From contig JBQLZQ010000020.1 in the NCBI GenBank assembly GCA_052168355.1, forward strand, positions 23,755 through 87,754: a DNA stretch of 64,000 nucleotides, read 5' to 3'. A model generated the notes under the pieces. The model was given only the letters and a program-made list of their open reading frames with translations. It had not been told where the DNA came from and did no database searches. The DNA is from JBQLZQ01 sp052168355. GTDB lineage: Bacteria > Pseudomonadota > Alphaproteobacteria > DSM-16000 > Inquilinaceae. The translations under genes and the position numbers were made by a program. Positions 37,945 to 45,303 of this stretch are shown one piece after another (position 1 is the stretch's first letter; the number at the start of each line of letters is the position of its first letter).

Positions 37945-39561
37945 CCCTGGAACATAAGTGCGAACGCCGTTCGCCGCCGATTCCACGCCATTTGAGGACG
38001 CCAGCACCCGGATCAGCTCATCGCGCGAGCCCATGATCCGGACTTCGTGCTCCGCGACCTCGACTCGCTGCGCCAGAGCCCGCAGATGGTCGCGCCGAAA
38101 TCCGCCGTCGTTTCCACGCATCTTGTCGCGCGCCGCCACGGCCAAGCGCTTGAGGTGCTGCGGGGTCAGATGCTGTCCCGCGCTCTCGACCGCACGCTTG
38201 GTCCGGTCTGCGTCTGCACACGCCTGATCTCTGGTCGCTTTCAACTCGGCGACGCGCTCTTTCAGCGACGGGTCTGACAGATCCGCGACGCCGCTTTCAA
38301 TCGCATCGTAGAGACGCTTCAGCCGCTGCTCCGCTTCGGCCGCCCGCTTGGTGAGTTCATTCGCCGTGTCCCGGCGACGCGCGTCCCGCTCTTCACGGCG
38401 ATCGAGGTGCGCAGCAAGCAGATCCTCCAGGCGCTTCGGATTGAGCAGCCGCTCCTCCAGATGCTCAGCAACCAGATGGTCGAGTCTGTCCATCTGGATC
38501 GTGCGCCCATCGCATCCGGTCTTACCCTGCCGCGCGGCCGTCGAGCAGGTGTAATAGCGATAGTGCTTGGCTTTACCGGAGGTGCGCAGGGTCATCGCTC
38601 CGCCGCAATCGCCGCAGAAGCAGATGCCGGTCAACAAAGTTGGTCCGCTGACCACCCGGCCGGGCGTCACCATCGGCGCGCGTTTCTTCAAGAGCGTCTG
38701 GACCGCGTCAAAGGTCTCGCGATCGAGGATCGGCGGCACCGGGACGGTTACAACCTCGGCCGCCGTCTTCGGCGTGCCGTCCTTGTAAGCCTTCCCCCAC
38801 TCGTGCTCGCCGATGTAGGTTCGCCGCGTCAGGATGCGGTGCACCGTGCCGACGCCCCAACGTCCCCCGGTGCGCGTGTAGAGCTTTCGCTCGTTGAGGT
38901 ATCTCGCGATCGACTTCACGCCCATCCGACCGGACTCGCCGTCGCCGTTGAGCGCAAGCTCGAACATCAGCCGAATCGTATCGGCGTGGAGCGGATCAAT
39001 CTCCAGCACCTTCTTGACCTTGGCGCCGCGCTTTTCGGCCTCGACGACGCGGTAGCCGACCGGGGGTAAAGACCCGTTCCAGAACCCCTGGCGGGCGTTT
39101 TCCTTCAGGGCACGGAGCGTGTGCTTGGCGTTTTCCTTCGACTGATACTCATCGAACAGCGCCATGATCTGGCGCATCATGACGTGCATCGGATCGTCGC
39201 CGAGCTCCTGCGTCATCGACACGAGCTTCACGCCGTTCTTCGCCAACTTGCGGACGTAGAACTCGAGCTCGAAATGGTCGCGGAAGAAGCGGCTGAAGGA
39301 ATGGACGACCACGATGTCGAAGGCGGCGGGCTTCGCTGTGCCGGCCTCCATCATCCGTTGAAACTCCGGACGCCGATCGTTCGTCGCCGACGCGCCCGGC
39401 TCGACATAGGTCTCGACGAGTTCGTATCCGCGCGCCTCGCAATAGGCTTCGCCCTGCCGCCCTTGGTCGGGGATCGAGACGTCGTGCTCTGCCTGGCGGG
39501 CCGTCGAGACGCGCAGATAGAGCGCCGCGCGAAGCTTCACGCCGTTCTGCGGGGCGCTCAT
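37915..39561 (-). CDS. Large serine recombinase/integrase
   Basis: The 548-residue protein has the resolvase catalytic domain with nucleophilic Ser in AALYLRVSTARQ. A recombinase domain spans about residues 170-280 (NGDGESGRMGVKSIARYLNERKLYTRTGGRWGVGTVHRILTR). A zinc-ribbon follows with CFCGDCGGAM and later Cys residues, then a coiled coil and C-terminal tail. This is the layout of phage-type large serine integrases. The last residues (WRREWDSNP) are encoded by the tRNA-Ser 3' end. The ATG overlaps the TumA-like stop by four bases, so it is translationally coupled to the toxin-antitoxin pair. Confidence 0.92.
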   Translation of the reverse strand: MSAPQNGVKLRAALYLRVSTARQAEHDVSIPDQGRQGEAYCEARGYELVETYVEPGASATNDRRPEFQRMMEAGTAKPAAFDIVVVHSFSRFFRDHFELEFYVRKLAKNGVKLVSMTQELGDDPMHVMMRQIMALFDEYQSKENAKHTLRALKENARQGFWNGSLPPVGYRVVEAEKRGAKVKKVLEIDPLHADTIRLMFELALNGDGESGRMGVKSIARYLNERKLYTRTGGRWGVGTVHRILTRRTYIGEHEWGKAYKDGTPKTAAEVVTVPVPPILDRETFDAVQTLLKKRAPMVTPGRVVSGPTLLTGICFCGDCGGAMTLRTSGKAKHYRYYTCSTAARQGKTGCDGRTIQMDRLDHLVAEHLEERLLNPKRLEDLLAAHLDRREERDARRRDTANELTKRAAEAEQRLKRLYDAIESGVADLSDPSLKERVAELKATRDQACADADRTKRAVESAGQHLTPQHLKRLAVAARDKMRGNDGGFRRDHLRALAQRVEVAEHEVRIMGSRDELIRVLASSNGVESAANGVRTYVPGWRREWDSNP

Positions 39562-39956
39562 GATCGCCCTCCCGCGGCCTTGCGCGGTGCCCCGGCCTCG
39601 GTCAGCGGCAGTTCCAGGGTGACGTGATCGTAGACCACCTTCGGCGCGAGCCGTCGGCCGTCGCCCGGCTCCATGCGGACCAGGCCGTACTCGGCCATCT
39701 TCTTCAGCGTGCGGGACAGGTTGGACTTCGCCCGGCCGGTCATCTCCGCCAGCTCTTCAAGCGAAGCCGGCGCGCGTTCGGCGATAGTGCGCAAGAGTTC
39801 CCGGTTCCCGGCCGACAAGACCTTGGCGAAGGACTCGGTGGACGTGAACCACACTTTGGGATCGTCTTCACCGGGACGTTCTTCGCCGCGCGCGATGCGC
39901 AGCGTGCGGGCCTTCATCTCCTCATAGCCGGCGATCCCGACCTTCAACGTCGTCAT
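39558..39956 (-). CDS. TumA-like antitoxin, winged-helix DNA-binding protein
   Basis: The 132-residue protein resembles the HVO_A0114-type DNA-binding family found next to DUF6516 toxins. It has a helix-turn-helix at about residues 60-95 (LRTIAERAPASLEELAEMTGRAKSNLSRTLKKMAEYGLV) and a wing ending in VVYDHVTLELPL. It should neutralise the adjacent toxin and repress the operon. Its ATG shares one base with the toxin stop (TAATG), and its stop overlaps the recombinase start by four bases. The family call is by motif recall. Confidence 0.72.
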   Translation of the reverse strand: MTTLKVGIAGYEEMKARTLRIARGEERPGEDDPKVWFTSTESFAKVLSAGNRELLRTIAERAPASLEELAEMTGRAKSNLSRTLKKMAEYGLVRMEPGDGRRLAPKVVYDHVTLELPLTEAGAPRKAAGGRS

Positions 39957-40312
39957 TACAAGACCCCGCGCTCCTTCAACACCGCGTCCACCGTCTCCCA
40001 GAAATCGACGAGCAAGGTCGCCACGTCCTGGTAGTCATAGGGGCGCACGGTCCGGAGTCGATGCCGGTGGTCCTGCGGTTCGCCGCGCTTCCGCCTACCC
40101 ACCGGATGGGCGTTGTCGAAGCCGACAAGCCGCGCACCGTCCGGCCCATGGAGCGTCAGCGCGTAGTCGAGCCCATGGGGCTTCTCCGGGCTGACCGGCA
40201 CTTGCCTGACGACGAACTTGACCCAATGGCCGCCTTCGGGATCGACGACCAACACCTGGCCGTCGAGATCGAGCAGGGCGTCAAGGCTCGGATCGCGCGC
40301 CTCTTTCGTCAT
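39956..40312 (-). CDS. TumE-like toxin (DUF6516)
   Basis: The 118-residue acidic/aromatic protein has the DUF6516 pattern GLDYALTLHGPDGARLVGFDNAHPVGRRKRGEPQDHRHR followed by YDYQDVATLLVDFWETVDAVL. This is very like TumE of a plasmid toxin-antitoxin system reported to increase plasmid stability. It is first in a TumE-TumA-recombinase operon. A GTTATC-N7-GATAAC dyad just upstream of the ATG is a candidate autoregulatory operator. The toxin target is not evident from the sequence. Confidence 0.75.
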   Translation of the reverse strand: MTKEARDPSLDALLDLDGQVLVVDPEGGHWVKFVVRQVPVSPEKPHGLDYALTLHGPDGARLVGFDNAHPVGRRKRGEPQDHRHRLRTVRPYDYQDVATLLVDFWETVDAVLKERGVL

Positions 40313-40317
40313 TAGAC

Positions 40318-40336
40318 GTTATCAGATAGAGATAAC
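40318..40336 (-). promoter_or_regulatory. Operator-like dyad upstream of the toxin gene
   Basis: A perfect inverted repeat GTTATC (40318-40323) and GATAAC (40331-40336), with seven bases between, lies 6-24 bp upstream of the TumE-like start. This is where toxin-antitoxin complexes usually bind. Confidence 0.55.
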
Positions 40337-40356
40337 ATAAGCAAGCGCCGCGCTGG

Positions 40357-40599
40357 TCATTTCGGCCCGAACATCTCGTCGAGGAGGTCGCCGAACCAGC
40401 GCTCGAACACGTCGACTTCTTCGGGCGTGACCGGCACATCGTCCGGCCAGTCGTCCACCACCCGCCAGTCCGACAGATCGTCGACCACCCGACGCCCACG
40501 GGGCTTCGGCTCGGGCAGTCGGCAGTAGTCGTAGAAGTCGATTCTGGCTGATAGAGCGGAACCTGAGACGTGGCGTCGATCATTCACGGATGAGGGCAT
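40357..40599 (-). CDS. Small acidic hypothetical protein
   Basis: An 80-residue, Asp/Glu/Trp-rich product (MPSSVNDRRHVSG to LLDEMFGPK) with a clear acidic C-terminal helix, FERWFGDLLDEMF. It lies 44 bp upstream of the toxin gene on the same strand. I do not recognise it; the acidic character would fit a nucleic-acid-mimic or regulator, but that is conjecture. The frame continues upstream without sense, and the ATG at 40599 is the most plausible start. Confidence 0.4.
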   Translation of the reverse strand: MPSSVNDRRHVSGSALSARIDFYDYCRLPEPKPRGRRVVDDLSDWRVVDDWPDDVPVTPEEVDVFERWFGDLLDEMFGPK

Positions 40600-40692
40600 G
40601 GTTCGAGTATGCCGCGCGATCGTCGGTCCATAAATCGACACTGCCCAGGCGAAGCGCGTTCGGCGGCGAAGACAGGCAAACAACGTCTTCGC

Positions 40693-40729
40693 GCACAGAT
40701 GTGCATGGCTGCGCAAGCTTGTGTATAAT
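40693..40729 (+). promoter_or_regulatory. Promoter with overlapping palindrome for the RHH-dcm operon
   Basis: A perfect -10 box TATAAT (40724-40729) lies 42 bp before the RHH gene start. The -35 region is poor, but it overlaps a dyad GCACA-GA-TGTGC (40693-40704). That is where a ribbon-helix-helix autoregulator would be expected to act. Confidence 0.6.
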
Positions 40730-40771
40730 GGCACTTCCGGATATGGTTCCACCACAGGGTTGGAGTACGGC

Positions 40772-40969
40772 ATGCCCGGGACGCGGCGACTGAATACGAC
40801 AATCGACGAGCGGTTGGCCGAGCGCCTTGATCGCGAGACCGACGGGCGGACTCCGCGACTACCACGGCGGTATGTCGTCGAACTAGCACTCACCCGCCTT
40901 TTCGACGAGGTAGATCGGGGACAACTAGAATTGGATTTGAGTAGGCATGACGGTCGCAAGAAACAATAA
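40772..40969 (+). CDS. Ribbon-helix-helix regulator upstream of the methyltransferase
   Basis: The 65-residue product MPGTRRLNTTIDERLAERLD continues into a YVVELALTRLFDEV helix, which fits an Arc/CopG-like ribbon-helix-helix fold (beta strand RRLNTTI, then two helices). The ATG at 40772 has GGAG six bases upstream. The 3' end overlaps the methyltransferase start by 23 bp, so it is probably a controller of methyltransferase expression, like C proteins of restriction-modification systems. Confidence 0.62.
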   Translation: MPGTRRLNTTIDERLAERLDRETDGRTPRLPRRYVVELALTRLFDEVDRGQLELDLSRHDGRKKQ

Positions 40970-42401
40970 GCGCCTGAAGCGACCCGTAGTGTCATTGTTC
41001 AGTGGGGCTATGGGCCTCGATCTGGGACTTGAGGCCGCGGGTCTCGAGGTTGCTGTAGCCCTCGAATGCAGCCGCTTCCCAGTCGCGACGATCAAACGCA
41101 ATCGACCAGAACTTCCGCTCATCGACCGCCCGATCGAGGACGTGGGCAGCGATGAAATACTCGAGAGAGCTGGGCTCACGGCCGGTGAGCCATTCGCCGT
41201 GGTCGGCGGGCCATCCTGCCAGGTGTTCAGCACTGCAGGCGCTCGCAAGTCACTCGGCGACCCCAGGAGCACGATGTTCCGGCACTTCGTCCGGGTCATC
41301 CGTGACATTCAACCGGCGTTCTTCGTTATGGAGAACGTCCGCGGTCTGCTGTCGGCGGCGGTCAGACATCGACCTCTGAAGGAACGAGGCCCCGGCCACC
41401 CGCCGCTGGCTGATGACGAGCAGCTTGGCTCTGCTTTTAAGGTCGTCGCTCAGACGCTTCGCGAACTGGGCTATTACTGTGTGTTTGACGTCCTCAACGC
41501 AGCAGACTTTGGAGTGCCGCAGACACGCCAGCGGTTGGTAATCATCGGAAGCAGGGACGGAAAGAGGCTCCAGATGCCGCGCCCCACACACCACCAGGAC
41601 GGCGGGGACGGGCTTTCACCATGGCAAACCCTCGGTGATGCGTTAGCAGATCTCGAAGAAGACCAGCCAGAGTTTTACAGGTTCTGTCCTGCGAAAGAGC
41701 GATATCTTCGTTTGGTGCCCGAAGGGGGCAATTGGCGCGATCTTCCGGAGCAAGCGAAGGCTGCGGCTCTTGGGACAGCTCATGACTCATGGGGCGGTCG
41801 CTCAGGCTTCTTCCGGCGGTTGTCACGAAATCGACCAAGCCCTGCCTTAACTACCCGTCCCGACAGCAAGGCCACATCGTTGTGCCACCCAACGGAGCTG
41901 CGTCCTCTGACTGTAGGGGAGTACGCGAGGATCCAACAGTTTCCAGATGAATGGACGTTTGAAGGACCAGTCCGAAAGAAGTATGAGCAAGTGGGGAACG
42001 CGGTGCCGATCGGTCTTGGGGCCGCATTGGGGTCCGCTCTTATCAGCGCGGCGCGAACCCATTCGCGCTCCGAACGGCTGGGCCACTTCGAGTGCCATAA
42101 CCTCGACCTGCTAGCGAAGCTCACGCGACGGCCCAAAACCATCGTCAATCCGCCGCGCATGCGTCAGGATCGTCCAGAGGATACGATAACCGAGTGGTAT
42201 GGTGACGGCCCAAGGATGCGCGACGATGCCTTTGACTACGTTCCCCAAGAGTTCAGAGAGCAGTTCGAAGGCCTCGTCGGCAGGGTCGCGCCCCCTACAA
42301 CCGAACACAGTTCCCTTGCACACGATCAGGACACGGCGGAGAAGGGCGCGAAGGGCCGTCGATCTTCTGCAGGCACAGTATGGCTCGCCGCGGCTGAATA
42401 A
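40947..42401 (+). CDS. DNA (cytosine-5) methyltransferase
   Basis: The enzyme transfers a methyl group from S-adenosylmethionine to C5 of cytosine in a target site that cannot be deduced here. The conserved C5 motifs are visible in order: motif I SLFSGAMGLDLGLE (residues 16-29); motif IV GGPSCQVFS with catalytic Cys91 (usually GGPPCQ, here PSCQ); motif VI MENVRG; motif VIII QTRQRLVIIGSR; and motif X GNAVPIGLG. The 484-residue length includes a C-terminal extension of about 100 residues. It overlaps the RHH gene in front and the HhH glycosylase behind. GC content falls below that of the backbone. Confidence 0.93.
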   Translation: MTVARNNKRLKRPVVSLFSGAMGLDLGLEAAGLEVAVALECSRFPVATIKRNRPELPLIDRPIEDVGSDEILERAGLTAGEPFAVVGGPSCQVFSTAGARKSLGDPRSTMFRHFVRVIRDIQPAFFVMENVRGLLSAAVRHRPLKERGPGHPPLADDEQLGSAFKVVAQTLRELGYYCVFDVLNAADFGVPQTRQRLVIIGSRDGKRLQMPRPTHHQDGGDGLSPWQTLGDALADLEEDQPEFYRFCPAKERYLRLVPEGGNWRDLPEQAKAAALGTAHDSWGGRSGFFRRLSRNRPSPALTTRPDSKATSLCHPTELRPLTVGEYARIQQFPDEWTFEGPVRKKYEQVGNAVPIGLGAALGSALISAARTHSRSERLGHFECHNLDLLAKLTRRPKTIVNPPRMRQDRPEDTITEWYGDGPRMRDDAFDYVPQEFREQFEGLVGRVAPPTTEHSSLAHDQDTAEKGAKGRRSSAGTVWLAAAE

Positions 42402-42999
42402 CAAGGACGACCCACTCGACGAGCTCATCTTCATACTGTTGTCTCAAATGACAACTAGCCCGAGCTATGAGCGGGTCTATGATCGTCTGAAGGCTACGCT
42501 GGCTGATTGGCAAGAGCTCCTGGAGATTCGCATAGAGGAACTCACGTCGATCATTGCTGACGCTGGACTAGCCACGCAGCGAGCTGAGCGTCTGAAGGTG
42601 ATCGCGTACCGTCTTGAAGCCGACTTCGGCAGGGTAACGCTCACTCCGATCGCCGAAGCGGCCGACGAAGCTGTACTAGGATACCTCACTGCATTGCCCG
42701 GTGTCGGCGTCAAGTCAGCCAAGTGCGTGATGATGTACAGCCTCGGCCGACAAGTACTGCCTGTCGACACCCACACCGCGCGGCTCGCTGGCCGGCTTGG
42801 GCTAATCAGTTCCAAGAACCTCGTTTCGGCTGACCGCGAACTCGTGGACGTGGTCCCGCCGCACAATCGCTATGGATTCCATGTCAATGCAGTCGCCCAC
42901 GGTCGTGAGGTCTGCCGAGCGGTCAGGCCGCGGTGCGATGCCTGCGTCCTGCGCCGCATTTGTCGCACTGGATCAAGCGATAGTCCCGCCATATCGTGA
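42316..42999 (+). CDS. HhH-GPD DNA glycosylase (endonuclease III-like) linked to the methyltransferase
   Basis: The protein has the helix-hairpin-helix and Gly/Pro..Asp signature LPGVGVKSAKCVMMYSLGRQVLPVDTHTARL. Both the Lys (lyase) and Asp of endonuclease III are kept, followed by a CxxxxxxCxxCxxxxxC iron-sulfur cluster at the C-terminus (CRAVRPRCDACVLRRIC). No ATG lies at the expected place. A TTG at 42316 gives 227 residues and an overlap with the methyltransferase; the frame is open from 42199. Position next to a C5 methyltransferase suggests repair of T:G mismatches from deaminated 5-methylcytosine, as for Vsr or the Mig glycosylase of Methanothermobacter. Confidence 0.82.
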   Translation: MHTIRTRRRRARRAVDLLQAQYGSPRLNNKDDPLDELIFILLSQMTTSPSYERVYDRLKATLADWQELLEIRIEELTSIIADAGLATQRAERLKVIAYRLEADFGRVTLTPIAEAADEAVLGYLTALPGVGVKSAKCVMMYSLGRQVLPVDTHTARLAGRLGLISSKNLVSADRELVDVVPPHNRYGFHVNAVAHGREVCRAVRPRCDACVLRRICRTGSSDSPAIS

Positions 43000-43071
43000 G
43001 CGCTGTGACTGAGGTGCCAAGAGCTAACTGGCTTGTCCAGATAGACACCCTGCCGAGCGGTCGCTCCGATA

Positions 43072-43291
43072 GCCGAATGATCCGCAGCTCGACATCGCCG
43101 GGGGTAGTTCTCCAATCCCGGTCGCGGTACCCGTTACGCTCGGCGGAGTTCTTGCCGTACGCCGCGCCGGCCTTGGCGCTGACCTCCACTTCCATCAGCC
43201 GCTCGGCCGCAAACCCAATCGTCTTACGCAGTAAGTCGGTGTCCGCGCTCTTCTCCACCAGCGCGCGAAGGTGCATGGTAGTCTTGGTCAT
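43072..43291 (-). pseudogene. Remnant of an IS256 (mutator)-family transposase
   Basis: The stretch MTKTTMHLRALVEKSADTDL through AAERLMEVEVSAKAGAAYG and RNGYRDRDWRTTPGDVELRI is the N-terminus of an IS256-type transposase. The match then breaks off after about 73 residues; a short further piece (RQGVYL) appears in another frame, so there is a frameshift and a large deletion. It lies between the two converging halves of the modification block; no intact ends were found. Confidence 0.75.
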
Positions 43292-43479
43292 CGCGATCAT
43301 CACGCGGTTCAGGTTGGCTCGCCAACCGGAGCCTATCTGCCAACCCGATGACCGCCCCAACTACACCACTTCCTAGGACGTGACCCAATAGGCCCAGGAT
43401 CTCCAGATCCGTCCGGCCTACCCCGTGTACTTTACCTCGCCAAGGAATAACCCTTCGCCGACGGGCTTGGTGAGTAAGG

Positions 43480-45303
43480 CTAGCTGTACGGAAGGGACCG
43501 GCTGAGCGCCCCACAGAGCGCTTCATCGCGCGCTCTCGCCTCAAGCAGCGCAGAGGCCTCCCGAACATCGGCCAGGAAGGTTTCTCGCGTTACGGCGGCC
43601 GCAACTGTGTCCCCTAGCAAATCTTGGGCTGCGCGTTCTTTGCTGACGAGTCGGTCATACTCGGCGACTTCGATCGTCCCGTCGCACAGCAGCACCAGAT
43701 AATCGACCTCTCGGGTCTGGCCCCGGCGGTGAATTCGATCGAGACTCTGTAGGTAGTGAGCGGCTTGGTTGGACAAGGATTCGTAGATCGCTATCCTTGC
43801 ACGGTGAAGCGTAAGCCCAGCCCCGGCTGCTGCCGGGTTGGCGACAAAGACCTTCGTCTCATCGTCCTCCTGGAAGCGGCTAACGGCGTCACGGCGCGCC
43901 ACAACATCGTCTACAGCACCGTCGTAGCGGACGGTACCATAGGCCGAGTACCGGTCGACAATCGCGCTGACGGACGCAGTGTAGAATGACCAGACCACGA
44001 CCTTTTCCCCTTCGCGCCCGACCACCCGTTCAATCAGCGCGTCAAGCGCACCTAGCTTCGCCGGTGTCTCCTTATAGCCGGGGTCAACAGCGGACGGATT
44101 TGAGCACAACTGCAGAAGGGCGGCGCGACGTGCCAGGAAGTTCATGCGCTCTTGAGAAAAGCCGGCGTCGTCTACCGCTTCGACGTCGGCCACCAGATCC
44201 TCGAGGGTTGCTCTATAGAGCCGGCCTTGCTCCTTCTCCATTGGGACCATAACGCGCTGGAAACGCTTCGCGGGCAGGTCAGGTAATACTTCTGACTTGA
44301 GGTGTCGGACAAAGAGTCCCCGCCGCTCGATCGCCTCTTGCACTACCGGCGCCGCGGCTGTTCGCTCGCCGGGGATCTCTATACCGTCGAAGCAGTAACC
44401 GAAGTCTACGAGATTGAACTGCTGGACCAGATCCTCAGGCGCATTTGGTGCAGGAGTGCCGCACAGCACGTATGCACGACCCGCCCACTCCCGAAGGCGG
44501 CGCAGAGCCCGAGTCCGTTTTGCATCCAGCGACTTTATGAAGAAGGACTCGTCGATAGCGAGCACTGTCCTCCCCGGACGAGCTCGCATCATCGATCGCA
44601 GCTCCCCTTCCATTGCCACTGCTGTTTCGAAGTTGGTGACGAAAACGTCTGCACCCTCAGCCAACAGCCTTCGCTTCTCCTTCGTGGACCCAGTCAGTAC
44701 CGATGTGCGATAGAGGTCACCGCGGAACCGGGAGAGGTCCTTCGGCCACTCACCGAGCATGCTCTTAGGAGCCACGATGAGAGCTTGGTCTGCCTCATCC
44801 CGTTCGATCAGGAGGTCAAGCGCGTATATGAAGGTGACCGTCTTGCCGGCACCTTGTTCGTCAAAGACGCACAGCCCTGGACTGGACGCTATGGTCATAG
44901 CCGCCACATTGACGACTTGGTGTCCGTCGAGAACACCTAGGCCGTCGCTGTCCGCGATGAGTTGCCTAGCGAGGGATACTCCACCGGTCTTGATCCGCTG
45001 GAGAGCCGAGTAGACCTCCGAGTGCATCGCAGCTACGCGCTCGCGATTGTCCACGAAACGGCGAGCCTCGGCCGTCCAAACGAAGTCGAACCTGCAGGAC
45101 AATGTCTCGAGATACCGCGCGGATGCGGCTGGCACGCGTAGACCGTCCGTCGCGCGCGTAATGCCTTGCCTCTCCCCTCCAGATCCTTGACGGATTAACT
45201 TGAGGAGCGCGATTGCGTCATCTGGCGACGCTGTCAGAAACAAGGCGTCGAGCGACTCAGATAGCCGCACCTCCAGACGACGAGCCTGACACTCATGCAG
45301 CAT
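43480..45303 (-). CDS. SNF2-family DEAD/DEAH-type helicase
   Basis: The 607-residue protein is a superfamily 2 ATPase of the SNF2/RapA type. Walker A is DEQGAGKT (148-155), and the Walker B box reads DESF (251-254) in LAIDESFFIKSLDAKRTRALRRL. The C-terminal helicase half has motif V AAGAGLTL and motif VI DRIHRRGQT. There is no nuclease or methyltransferase domain. An ATG at 45303 has AAGGG upstream; the frame opens with a GTG at 45309. It overlaps the ParB-like gene and is third in a compact operon. A role in DNA translocation for modification or defence is inferred. Confidence 0.85.
   Translation of the reverse strand: MLHECQARRLEVRLSESLDALFLTASPDDAIALLKLIRQGSGGERQGITRATDGLRVPAASARYLETLSCRFDFVWTAEARRFVDNRERVAAMHSEVYSALQRIKTGGVSLARQLIADSDGLGVLDGHQVVNVAAMTIASSPGLCVFDEQGAGKTVTFIYALDLLIERDEADQALIVAPKSMLGEWPKDLSRFRGDLYRTSVLTGSTKEKRRLLAEGADVFVTNFETAVAMEGELRSMMRARPGRTVLAIDESFFIKSLDAKRTRALRRLREWAGRAYVLCGTPAPNAPEDLVQQFNLVDFGYCFDGIEIPGERTAAAPVVQEAIERRGLFVRHLKSEVLPDLPAKRFQRVMVPMEKEQGRLYRATLEDLVADVEAVDDAGFSQERMNFLARRAALLQLCSNPSAVDPGYKETPAKLGALDALIERVVGREGEKVVVWSFYTASVSAIVDRYSAYGTVRYDGAVDDVVARRDAVSRFQEDDETKVFVANPAAAGAGLTLHRARIAIYESLSNQAAHYLQSLDRIHRRGQTREVDYLVLLCDGTIEVAEYDRLVSKERAAQDLLGDTVAAAVTRETFLADVREASALLEARARDEALCGALSRSLPYS

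Noticed and set aside
37806..37991. A 61-codon minus-strand frame with GIRTHDT-like sequence
   Set aside because: This is the translated complement of the tRNA-Ser gene, a well-known false protein.
42870..43115. An 81-codon minus-strand frame overlapping the glycosylase 3' end
   Set aside because: It is partly the frame-shifted continuation of the IS256 remnant and partly antisense to the glycosylase.
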